From assembly GCA_017473015.1 (NCBI GenBank), contig JAFUNP010000012.1:1-64000 (forward strand): 64,000 bases of DNA, given 5' to 3'. Numbering within the stretch: position 1 is the stretch's first letter; the number at the start of each line of letters is the position of its first letter. The notes beneath the pieces were generated by a model. It saw only the letters and a program-made list of their open reading frames with translations, was not told the DNA's origin and searched no databases. The position numbers and the translations under genes were made by a program. Shown here in pieces: positions 23,630 through 31,441 of this stretch. Source of the stretch: Oscillospiraceae bacterium. Lineage in GTDB: Bacteria > Bacillota > Clostridia > Oscillospirales > Ruminococcaceae.

Positions 23630-24844
23630 ATGAGTAAAAAAGTTATAAAATGCGGTAAATTTTTCGATTCAGTAAATGAATGCGTAAAAGAAAATGTGAC
23701 TGTTGTTGTGGAAGGCAACAAAATCACAGAAGTATGTGAAGGTGATGTATGCTGTGAGGGCGCAGAAGTTATTGACCTTTCTGACAAATTTGTAATGCCT
23801 GGTATGATTGATACACATATGCATATCTGCATGAACGGTGAACCTACAGCAATGAGCGCTATGTATACAAAACGCGACGCTGACTATGCTTTTGATGCGA
23901 TGATTAATGCAAAAGCTGACCTTATGGCTGGCTTTACAACAGTGCGTGACGAAGGCTGTATCGGTTTTGTTGATATTTCTCTCCGCGATGCTATCAATGC
24001 AGGTAAAGTTCCTGGTCCGAGAATGAAAGTTGCAGGTATGGGTATCGGTTCCACAGGCGGCCACGGTGACAACCCACTCAGACCTGGCACAGTTATGGGC
24101 GGCAGTCTGGCACAGGTTGTTGACAGCCCTGACGAAGCAAGAAAAGCTGCACGCCATACAATCAAATATGGTGCCGACCACATCAAACTTATGGCAACAG
24201 GCGGTGTTATGTCTGTAGGTGATGAGCCTGGTGCACCTGACCTTACATTTGAAGAAATGAAAGCTGCTCTTGATATTGCAAATACACACGGCAAACCATC
24301 TTCTGCCCATGCTCATGGTGCTCTGGGCATCAAATGGGCTGTAAAAGCCGGTATTTCTTCCATCGAACATGGTATGATGATGGACGAAGAATGTATGGAC
24401 CTGATGGTTGAACACGGCACATATCTGGTACCTACAATTATCGCTGCATACAGAATTGTTGAACATGGTGACAAACTGCCACAGGAAGCTGTAAGAAAGG
24501 CTAAAGCATGTCTGGAAAACCACGGCAGAAATCTGGAAATGTGCAGAGCAAAAGGCGTAAAAATCGCATTTGGTACAGATACAGGTACATATTACTCATC
24601 CCATGGTAACCAGGCATATGAATTTGAGCTGATGCAGAAATACGGTAACTTCACAGTTACAGAAACTCTGGTAGCAGCTACAAAGTCTGCTGCAGACCTG
24701 CTGAGAATGACAAAAGAAGTAGGCTCTATCGAAGCTGGTAAATATGCTGATATCGTTGCTTTCGACGAAAGCCCATACGACGATATTTCCACAATGTGCC
24801 GCTGCACATTCGTTATGAAAGACGGCGTAGTTTACAAAGGCTAA
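23630..24844 (+). CDS. Amidohydrolase superfamily metal-dependent hydrolase, paralogue 2
   Basis: 404 residues with the same architecture as its upstream neighbour: DTHMHIC, DHIKLMATGG, HAHG, SIEHGMM and FGTDTG. The two genes are 35 bases apart with a GAGGAAA site and clearly arose by tandem duplication. Differences are spread along the chain, including the loop after GxGSTGGHGD, so substrate preference may differ. Cytosolic; no signal peptide. Confidence 0.88.
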   Translation: MSKKVIKCGKFFDSVNECVKENVTVVVEGNKITEVCEGDVCCEGAEVIDLSDKFVMPGMIDTHMHICMNGEPTAMSAMYTKRDADYAFDAMINAKADLMAGFTTVRDEGCIGFVDISLRDAINAGKVPGPRMKVAGMGIGSTGGHGDNPLRPGTVMGGSLAQVVDSPDEARKAARHTIKYGADHIKLMATGGVMSVGDEPGAPDLTFEEMKAALDIANTHGKPSSAHAHGALGIKWAVKAGISSIEHGMMMDEECMDLMVEHGTYLVPTIIAAYRIVEHGDKLPQEAVRKAKACLENHGRNLEMCRAKGVKIAFGTDTGTYYSSHGNQAYEFELMQKYGNFTVTETLVAATKSAADLLRMTKEVGSIEAGKYADIVAFDESPYDDISTMCRCTFVMKDGVVYKG

Positions 24845-24856
24845 TAATTTACTGTA

Positions 24857-24885
24857 TAAAGGCACTCCTTTAGGAGTGCCTTTTG
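24857..24885 (+). terminator. Terminator after the amidohydrolase pair
   Basis: The stem AAAGGCACTCC / GGAGTGCCTTT (24858-24868 with 24873-24883) with a short loop, followed by TTG. Confidence 0.85.
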
Positions 24886-24888
24886 TAG

Positions 24889-24926
24889 TTTACAAATATT
24901 TTACATAAAAAGAGAACAGGTATGAT
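24889..24926 (+). promoter_or_regulatory. Pho-box-like direct repeats and -10 of the pst operon
   Basis: TTTACA occurs at 24889-24894 and 24900-24905, exactly 11 bases apart, the spacing used by PhoP/PhoB-type regulators. TATGAT at 24921-24926 is a candidate -10, and the second repeat occupies the -35 position, as in known Pho-activated promoters. The matching regulator is encoded in the same operon. Confidence 0.5.
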
Positions 24927-24943
24927 GTTTCTCCACTATACTC

Positions 24944-24970
24944 AAAGCGTAATCAGAAAGGTTACGCTTT
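24944..24970 (+). other. Hairpin in the pstS 5' leader
   Basis: A perfect 9-bp stem AAAGCGTAA / TTACGCTTT with a 9-base loop ends eight bases before the pstS ribosome binding site. It has no T-run, so it is not a standard terminator; it may affect mRNA stability or be an operator. Confidence 0.5.
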
Positions 24971-24991
24971 ATACATAAAGGAGATATGAAA

Positions 24992-25876
24992 ATGAAAACC
25001 AGAAAAATAATCGGTATAGTATTATCTGTGATAATGTCTGCATCAATGCTGACAGCATGCGGCAAAGAAACATCATCACCAGAAGGCTTTGACAGCACAA
25101 ATGAAATTGGTGTAATTTCCCGTGAAGACGGCTCAGGCACGAGAGGTGCATTTATTGAACTGTTTGGTATCGAACAGAAAAATGCAGCAGGTGAAAAAGA
25201 AGATATGACCAGCAGCTCAGCGGTTATCACCAAATCCACAGCAGTTATGCTGACAACAGTTGCCGGCGATGAATATGCTATTGGTTATACTTCACTCGGT
25301 TCATTGAATGATACAGTAAAAGCTGTAAAAATCGATGGTGTGCAGGCAAGTGTAGACAATATCAAAAACGGAACCTACAAAATTGCTCGTCCGTTCAATA
25401 TCGCAACAAAAGACAGCTTGTCAGAAGCCGCACAGGATTTTATTTCATTCATTATGAGTGCTGATGGCCAGACAGTTATTGAGGACAATGGTTATATAAA
25501 AGTAAGCGAAGCACCTGCATACATAAGCAATGTAAAAGAAGGTAAAATCGTAATTTCCGGCTCCAGCTCAGTTACTCCGGTAATGGAAAAACTTAAAGAA
25601 GCATACCAGGCTATCAATCCTGATGTAGAAATTCAGCTTCAGCAGTCAGATTCCTCTACAGGAGTTACAGATGCGATTGATGGAACAAGTGATATTGGTA
25701 TGGCTTCCCGAGAGCTGAAAGCTTCAGAGGTGGAAAAAGGTGTTATATCCACAACAATTGCAATGGACGGTATTGCAGTGGTGGTTAACCATGAAAACCC
25801 TGTGGAAAACCTCACAACAGAACAGGTTATGAAGATTTACACAGGTGAAACAGTTATATGGAATGAAATTGCATGA
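24992..25876 (+). CDS. pstS: Phosphate-binding lipoprotein PstS with circularly permuted order
   Basis: 294 residues. A lipoprotein signal ends in LTAC. The mature part starts with EIGVISREDGSGTRGAF and runs through YAIGYTSLGSLNDTV, KIDGV and FISFIMSADGQ. Only then comes KIVISGSSSVTPVMEKLKEAY, IGMASREL, MDGIAVVVN and finally KIYTGETVIWNE. In ordinary PstS the second block comes first and IYTGxxxxW leads straight into SREDGSGTR. Both lobes are complete, so this is a permutation and not a truncation. It should bind phosphate at the cell surface. ATG 24992 is spaced eight bases from AAGGAG; ATG 24986 is too close. Confidence 0.88.
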   Translation: MKTRKIIGIVLSVIMSASMLTACGKETSSPEGFDSTNEIGVISREDGSGTRGAFIELFGIEQKNAAGEKEDMTSSSAVITKSTAVMLTTVAGDEYAIGYTSLGSLNDTVKAVKIDGVQASVDNIKNGTYKIARPFNIATKDSLSEAAQDFISFIMSADGQTVIEDNGYIKVSEAPAYISNVKEGKIVISGSSSVTPVMEKLKEAYQAINPDVEIQLQQSDSSTGVTDAIDGTSDIGMASRELKASEVEKGVISTTIAMDGIAVVVNHENPVENLTTEQVMKIYTGETVIWNEIA

Positions 25877-25887
25877 TAAAGTGAAAT

Positions 25888-25916
25888 CCGGGGTTGCGGC
25901 ATATCCGCAGCCCTCA
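25888..25916 (+). other. Intercistronic stem-loop between pstS and pstC
   Basis: GGGTTGCGG / CCGCAGCCC (25891-25899 with 25905-25913, one wobble) with a five-base loop follows the pstS stop. There is no T-run. Such structures often stabilise the upstream message of a binding-protein gene or reduce expression of the permease genes. Confidence 0.6.
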
Positions 25917-25934
25917 GGTAGTATAGGAGCTAAT

Positions 25935-26786
25935 ATGAAAAATGTTAAGGAGCAGACAATGAGCGTTGTATTTCTGCTTTGTGCATGTATATCTGTCTGT
26001 GCAGTGGCACTTATATGTTTTTTTCTCTTTGTCAATGGCATTCCCGCCATCAAAGAGATAGGTCTGCTGAATTTTATCAGTGGGACAGAATGGCGACCGG
26101 CAAACAATGTATACGGTATCTTTCCCATGATAGTAGGGTCTGCCTATGTTACAGCAGGTGCATTGCTTCTGGGAGTACCGGTGGGAATTCTCACAGCTGC
26201 TTTTATGGCATATTTCTGTCCGGCAAGGTTATATAAGCCTCTGAAAACAGCTATCAACCTTATGGCAGGTATTCCATCTGTTGTATACGGTTTCTTCGGG
26301 CTGGTGGTTATGGTTCCTTTCATCCGCCATAATTTTGGCGGCAGGGGAATGAGCGTGCTTGCAGCATCGTTACTGCTTGGAATTATGATTCTGCCTACGA
26401 TTATCAGTGTGTCGGAGACATCAATACTGGCAGTTCCCAAGAATTATTACGAGGGTGGTCTTGCCTTGGGTGCCTCCCATGAAAGAAGTGTGTTTTTCAC
26501 AGTTCTTCCTGCAGCCAAAAGCGGCATTTTTGCAGGTGTAGTTCTGGGTGTCGGCCGTGCAGTGGGGGAAACCATGGCTGTTATGATGGTCGCTGGCAAT
26601 CAGCCGGTTATACCACAAAAACTTACCAACGGCGTGAGAACACTTACCACCAACATCGTTATGGAAATGGGTTATGCCACAGATTTGCACAGACGGGCGC
26701 TTATCGCCACAGCGATAGTTTTGTTTATATTTATACTTATAATCAATATTTCATTTTCAATTATAAAAATGAGGTCAGATAAATGA
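25935..26786 (+). CDS. pstC: Phosphate ABC transporter permease PstC
   Basis: 283 residues with about six membrane segments. Typical motifs are NGIPAIKEIG, YGIFPMIVGSAYVT, MAGIPSVVYGFFGLVV and the cytoplasmic EAA-type loop YYEGGLALGASHERSVFFTVLPAAKSGI, followed by GRAVGETMAVMM. It forms the membrane channel with PstA. ATG 25935 has an AGGAG site; the frame extends upstream without one. Its end overlaps pstA by four bases. Confidence 0.95.
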   Translation: MKNVKEQTMSVVFLLCACISVCAVALICFFLFVNGIPAIKEIGLLNFISGTEWRPANNVYGIFPMIVGSAYVTAGALLLGVPVGILTAAFMAYFCPARLYKPLKTAINLMAGIPSVVYGFFGLVVMVPFIRHNFGGRGMSVLAASLLLGIMILPTIISVSETSILAVPKNYYEGGLALGASHERSVFFTVLPAAKSGIFAGVVLGVGRAVGETMAVMMVAGNQPVIPQKLTNGVRTLTTNIVMEMGYATDLHRRALIATAIVLFIFILIINISFSIIKMRSDK

Positions 26787-27670
26787 CAGTACGGAAAGAA
26801 AATATTAAAAAAAGAAGCGGTACACATAGAAAAAGCCATCGCTGCGATGTAATATCAATTGCCCTGCGCCTTGCAGTGAATCTGGCTGCTGTAACAACGG
26901 CAGCAGTCCTGATTTTTATCATTGTATATATACTTATTAATGGTATTCCATATATATCAGCAGATTTATTTGCGTGGAAATATAATTCTGAAAATGTTTC
27001 TATGATGCCGGCAATTGTAAACACAATATATATGATAGCCCTTGCGCTCCTGTTTTCTGTACCTGTGGGAATAGGCTCTGCTATTTATCTTACAGAGTAT
27101 GCAAAACGCGGCAATAAAATCGCAGCCTGCGTGAAACTTACAGCAGAAACACTTTCTGGTATTCCATCAATTGTATACGGTCTGTTTGGTCAGCTGTTCT
27201 TTGTAAAGTACCTGCATATGGGACTTTCTCTTATTTCAGGTGCTCTTACTCTGGCTATAATGATACTTCCGCTTATTATGCGCACAACAGAGGAAGCGCT
27301 TGTTGCTGTGCCTGACAGTTACCGCGAGGGCAGCTTTGGTCTGGGGGCCGGTAAACTGAGAACAGTTTTCAGCGTTGTTCTGCCCAGTGCTGTTCCGGGG
27401 ATTATTTCCGGGGTAATATTGGCCATAGGCAGGATAGTAGGTGAATCTGCGGCATTGATTTTTACTGCAGGTACAGTGGCAGAAGCCGCCACAAGTCTTT
27501 TATCATCTGCCAGAACCCTTGCCGTGCACATGTATGCACTTTCAGATGAGGGCCTTTATCTCAATCAGACTTATGCTACAGCAGTAATATTGCTGGTTAT
27601 TGTAATTTTTATAAACGCACTTTCAGAATATACAGCAAAACTATTAGGAGGCAAAACCCGGAATGGATAA
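26783..27670 (+). CDS. pstA: Phosphate ABC transporter permease PstA
   Basis: 295 residues, six membrane segments. Motifs include [30 protein letters not shown], the EAA loop [30 protein letters not shown] and [11 protein letters not shown]. It pairs with PstC in the inner membrane. ATGA overlap with pstC and an 8-base overlap with pstB show tight coupling. Confidence 0.95.
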   Translation: MTVRKENIKKRSGTHRKSHRCDVISIALRLAVNLAAVTTAAVLIFIIVYILINGIPYISADLFAWKYNSENVSMMPAIVNTIYMIALALLFSVPVGIGSAIYLTEYAKRGNKIAACVKLTAETLSGIPSIVYGLFGQLFFVKYLHMGLSLISGALTLAIMILPLIMRTTEEALVAVPDSYREGSFGLGAGKLRTVFSVVLPSAVPGIISGVILAIGRIVGESAALIFTAGTVAEAATSLLSSARTLAVHMYALSDEGLYLNQTYATAVILLVIVIFINALSEYTAKLLGGKTRNG

Positions 27671-28415
27671 TAAAATTTCAATCAGAAATCTGGATTTATA
27701 CTACGGTAACTTTCATGCTTTGAAGAATGTCAGCCTGGAAATACCGGAGAAAAAAGTAACAGCTTTTATAGGCCCGTCTGGCTGTGGCAAGTCCACATTG
27801 CTTAAAAGCATAAACAGAATGAACGACCTTGTTGCAGGCTGTAAAATAAACGGAAAGATACTGCTGGACGGTGAGGATGTATATGGTGATATGGATGTAA
27901 ACATGCTTAGAAAAAGAGTAGGTATGGTGTTTCAGAAGCCAAATCCTTTTCCGATGAGTATTTATGACAATATAGCATATGGCCCACGCACCCATGGAAT
28001 ACACGGCAAAGCCAGGCTGGATGAAATAGTAGAGCGTTCACTCAGAGGTGCTGCAATATGGGACGAAGTAAAAGACAGTCTGAAAAAATCTGCATTGGCG
28101 CTGTCAGGCGGACAGCAACAGCGACTGTGTATAGCACGCGCTCTTGCAGTAGGACCGGAAGTACTGCTTATGGATGAACCTACATCCGCTCTTGACCCTA
28201 TTTCAACTTCCAGAATTGAGGACTTGATTTCTGAGTTAAAAAAGCAATATACTATAGTTATCGTTACTCACAATATGCAACAGGCGGTGCGTATTTCCGA
28301 CAGAACAGCATTTTTCCTTCTGGGGGAAGCAGTTGAATATGGTGGAACAGAAAAACTGTTCTCTAATCCACATGACAAACGAACAGAAGATTATATTACA
28401 GGGAGGTTCGGATAA
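27663..28415 (+). CDS. pstB: Phosphate ABC transporter ATP-binding protein PstB
   Basis: 250 residues. Walker [10 protein letters not shown], the PstB-typical NRMNDLV and [19 protein letters not shown], signature [15 protein letters not shown], Walker [13 protein letters not shown] and the switch His in THNMQQA. It drives phosphate import with PstCA. The stop overlaps the phoU start by one base. Confidence 0.97.
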   Translation: MDNKISIRNLDLYYGNFHALKNVSLEIPEKKVTAFIGPSGCGKSTLLKSINRMNDLVAGCKINGKILLDGEDVYGDMDVNMLRKRVGMVFQKPNPFPMSIYDNIAYGPRTHGIHGKARLDEIVERSLRGAAIWDEVKDSLKKSALALSGGQQQRLCIARALAVGPEVLLMDEPTSALDPISTSRIEDLISELKKQYTIVIVTHNMQQAVRISDRTAFFLLGEAVEYGGTEKLFSNPHDKRTEDYITGRFG

Positions 28416-29059
28416 TGCGTACCGGTTTTGACGAGCAGTTAAATCTGCTCAATAATGAAATGATTAAAACAGGAGCAATGTGTGAAACAGCTATTGCTCT
28501 TTCGGCAAAAACTTTCGAAAGCGGTGAAAAGGAAAACACTTCCCGTGTAAAACAACTGGCCGCGCGGATAGAGGAAAATGAAAGAAAAATAGAGTCACTG
28601 TGTATGAAGCTGATATTACAGCAACAACCTGTGGCGCGCGACCTGAGAGTAATCTCTTCGGCACTGAAAATGGTTACTGATATGGAGAGAATAGGGCATC
28701 AGTCTGCGGATATAGTGGAAATAATAAGCAAATCTGACTTGTCTGCTTTCAAAGATACTTCATACATACGAAGCATGGCTGTTGCTGTAATCAGAATGGT
28801 AACTGACAGCATTGACGCTTTTGTAGACAATAACATCGAAAAGGCCGAGTCTGTTATTTCATATGATGATACTGTTGATGATTATTTCAGAAAGATAAAA
28901 AAATATCTTGTAAGCCAGATTATAGAAGCACCGGAAGAAGCAGAGCAGATTCTGAATATTTTGCTTGTTGCAAAATATTTTGAACGCATCGGTGACCATG
29001 CTGTAAATATTGCTGAATGGGTTATTTTCTCTATTACAGGACAGTATAAAGGAGATTAG
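28415..29059 (+). CDS. phoU: Phosphate signalling protein PhoU
   Basis: 214 residues made of two repeated three-helix bundles. Each repeat holds the metal-binding E/D-rich motif: DMERIGHQSADIVEI in the first and YFERIGDHAVNIAEW in the second. PhoU links the Pst transporter to the PhoR kinase and dampens both signalling and uptake. Positioned as usual between pstB and the two-component genes. Confidence 0.95.
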   Translation: MRTGFDEQLNLLNNEMIKTGAMCETAIALSAKTFESGEKENTSRVKQLAARIEENERKIESLCMKLILQQQPVARDLRVISSALKMVTDMERIGHQSADIVEIISKSDLSAFKDTSYIRSMAVAVIRMVTDSIDAFVDNNIEKAESVISYDDTVDDYFRKIKKYLVSQIIEAPEEAEQILNILLVAKYFERIGDHAVNIAEWVIFSITGQYKGD

Positions 29060-29064
29060 TTTTC

Positions 29065-29742
29065 ATGATGATTTATTGTGTTGAAGATGATAAGGATATA
29101 CTTCAGATTATGATGTATACCCTTAAATCATCGGGTTTTGAGGTTAAAGGCTTTGAAGAAAGCTGTTCTTTCTGGCAAGCTATAGAGCAAGAAAAGCCGC
29201 GGTTGGTTATGCTGGACATAATGCTGCCAGGAGAGGATGGCATGTCAATTCTGAATACTTTGCGAAATACACGCGGTACACGAAATATACCAGTTATTAT
29301 GGCGACTGCAAAAGGCACAGAATATGACAAAGTTATAGGCCTGGACAGCGGTGCGGATGCATATCTTACAAAACCTTTTGGCATGTTGGAGATGGTGGCA
29401 CAGATACGAGCTGTTCTGCGCCGTTCCGGCAAGATTTCAGACCATAAGCTGCTTACCGCCGGCGCGCTGGAAATTAACCTTACTGACCATTATGCTGCTG
29501 TAAACGGTGAAAAATTAAGCCTTACTTATAAAGAATACGAATTGCTGAAGCTGCTTATGGAGCATCAGGGCAGAGTGTACACCCGAGACCAGCTGCTGGA
29601 CAACATATGGGGAGCAGATTATACCGGTGAAACCAGAACAGTTGATGTTCATATAGGCTCTCTTCGTGAAAAACTGAAAGACTGTGCAGACTACATTGTC
29701 ACAGTCCGCGGTGTGGGGTATAAACTGGAGGAAAAGGAATGA
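29065..29742 (+). CDS. phoB: OmpR/PhoB family response regulator of the pst operon
   Basis: 225 residues. The receiver has the acidic pair EDD near the N-terminus, the phosphoacceptor in VMLDIMLPGEDG, and Lys in LTKPFG. The C-terminal winged helix has LTYKEYELLKLLM, VYTRDQLLDNIWG and RTVDVHIGSLREKL. It should activate pst genes under phosphate limitation and is the natural binder of the TTTACA repeats upstream. Overlaps the kinase gene by four bases. A second ATG at 29068 is an alternative start. Confidence 0.92.
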   Translation: MMIYCVEDDKDILQIMMYTLKSSGFEVKGFEESCSFWQAIEQEKPRLVMLDIMLPGEDGMSILNTLRNTRGTRNIPVIMATAKGTEYDKVIGLDSGADAYLTKPFGMLEMVAQIRAVLRRSGKISDHKLLTAGALEINLTDHYAAVNGEKLSLTYKEYELLKLLMEHQGRVYTRDQLLDNIWGADYTGETRTVDVHIGSLREKLKDCADYIVTVRGVGYKLEEKE

Positions 29743-31400
29743 CCAGACGAATTTTCAATTCCATCAGTACGGTTGCTATAACAGTTCTTCTTTCGTCAGT
29801 ACTTGTTATCATAGGTGTACTGTATAACTATTTTTCTGATGCACAGATGCTGCGTCTCAGCGAAGAAACCGATATGGTAGCACGGGGTGTATCAATAGTT
29901 GGTGAAGATTTTATTAACCGGCTTGATATAGATGATTACCGTATCACATGGATTGATGATGACGGTACAGTTCTGTACGACAGCCATGGCAACAGTAACT
30001 CCATGGAAAATCATGCTGAGCGTGAGGAAATAATCCAGGCTATACAGAATGGCCATGGTGAAAGCAAACGATACTCCGCTACCCTTACAGAGCAATATCT
30101 TTACTATGCACGCCGAATGGATAACGGCACTATCATTCGTCTTTCAGTTTCACAGAGCACGGTTTTCAGCCTCATATGGAATATGGCACAACCTATATGT
30201 GTTGTTCTGCTGATAGCTGTTATTGCTTCGCTTTTATTGGCTACACAGCTGTCCCGTTCTATTATAAATCCACTTAATAATCTCAATCTTGACAGCCCTT
30301 TGGATAATCCCAGCTATGATGAGCTTTCTCCGTTACTGAGAAGAATAGACAGCCAGCAGAAAGAACTTAAGCTTCAGGCTTATGAATTACAGAAGCGAAA
30401 AGACGAGCTGGATATAGTTATAGGCAGTATGAATGAAGGTATTGTACTGCTGAAAGCAAACGGATATGTAATAAGCATAAACCGGGCAGCCAAACATATG
30501 TTATCCATTAAGGGCAGAGCGGAAGGAAAGCAGTTTATCGCATTGTGCAGAAATACCGATATAATCGCTATTCTGGAAAAAGCGCGGCAGGGGAAACAGG
30601 TGGAGGATATTATCGACCTGGCCGGCGGCAGATACCAGATAGATGCCAGTCCCGTTATATCCGATAACAAAATTGCAGGTACAGCGCTGTTGCTTTTTGA
30701 TGTGACGGAAAAAGAAAACCTGGAACAGATGCGCCGTGAATTTACAGCCAATGTTTCCCATGAACTGAAATCACCGCTGCATTCCATTTCCGGATATTCT
30801 GAGCTTATTATGACAGGTATGGCCACAGGTGATGACAGCATCAGATTTTCGCAGCGAATACACGCCGAAGCACAGCGAATGACCCAGCTGATACAGGATA
30901 TTATCAGCCTGTCACAGCTGGATGAAGGTATAGGAGATATGCAGATGCAGCCGGTAGACCTGAATGAAGCTGCTGTGTCGGTGTCAAAAGAACTTAAAGA
31001 AAAAGCAGATGAAAATAATATTTCACTTAAGGTGCAGGGAGATACCCCTGTGATAAAAGCTATACCGCATTTGATATACAGTATAATTTACAACCTTACA
31101 GAAAATGCCATTAAATACAACAGAGAAAATGGACAGGTGATAATTTCCGTCAAAGAGGATGAAGGTTCTGTAAATCTGTCTGTAAAAGATACAGGTATAG
31201 GCATTCCGCCTGAACATCAGAACCATATATTTGAGCGCTTTTACCGAGTGGATAAAAGCCGCTCTAAACGGCAGGGAGGCTCCGGACTGGGGCTGTCTAT
31301 TGTAAAACACGCTGCTCTGGTGCATAATGCAAAAATCACCCTGGACAGTGTTTATGGTGAAGGCACAAAAATAACTGTAATTTTTCCTAAAAATATATAA
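29739..31400 (+). CDS. phoR: Phosphate sensor histidine kinase (PhoR-like)
   Basis: 553 residues. A first membrane segment (residues ~10-32), an extracytoplasmic sensor of about 110 residues, a second membrane segment (~145-170), a short linker, a PAS domain (DIVIGSMNEGIVLLKANGYV), then HisKA with the phosphorylated His in NVSHELKSPLHS and HATPase with NLTENAIKYN, DTGIGIPPEH and GGSGLGLSIVKH. It phosphorylates the upstream response regulator. Last gene of the phosphate operon. Confidence 0.92.
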   Translation: MTRRIFNSISTVAITVLLSSVLVIIGVLYNYFSDAQMLRLSEETDMVARGVSIVGEDFINRLDIDDYRITWIDDDGTVLYDSHGNSNSMENHAEREEIIQAIQNGHGESKRYSATLTEQYLYYARRMDNGTIIRLSVSQSTVFSLIWNMAQPICVVLLIAVIASLLLATQLSRSIINPLNNLNLDSPLDNPSYDELSPLLRRIDSQQKELKLQAYELQKRKDELDIVIGSMNEGIVLLKANGYVISINRAAKHMLSIKGRAEGKQFIALCRNTDIIAILEKARQGKQVEDIIDLAGGRYQIDASPVISDNKIAGTALLLFDVTEKENLEQMRREFTANVSHELKSPLHSISGYSELIMTGMATGDDSIRFSQRIHAEAQRMTQLIQDIISLSQLDEGIGDMQMQPVDLNEAAVSVSKELKEKADENNISLKVQGDTPVIKAIPHLIYSIIYNLTENAIKYNRENGQVIISVKEDEGSVNLSVKDTGIGIPPEHQNHIFERFYRVDKSRSKRQGGSGLGLSIVKHAALVHNAKITLDSVYGEGTKITVIFPKNI

Positions 31401-31441
31401 AAAGACACGGTATAGCCACCAGGCTATACCGTGTCTTTTTA
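31399..31441. terminator. Long bidirectional terminator after the phosphate operon
   Basis: A perfect 19-bp stem (31399-31417 with 31422-31440) with loop ACCA, A-run on the left and T-run on the right. It serves phoR and the converging membrane-protein gene. Confidence 0.92.

Noticed and set aside
24992-25876. PstS as a truncated protein missing its first lobe
   Set aside because: The 'first' lobe block is present at the C-terminus and the length is normal, so permutation fits better.
25888-25916. Terminator between pstS and pstC
   Set aside because: No T-run after the stem, and the permease genes need the same promoter.
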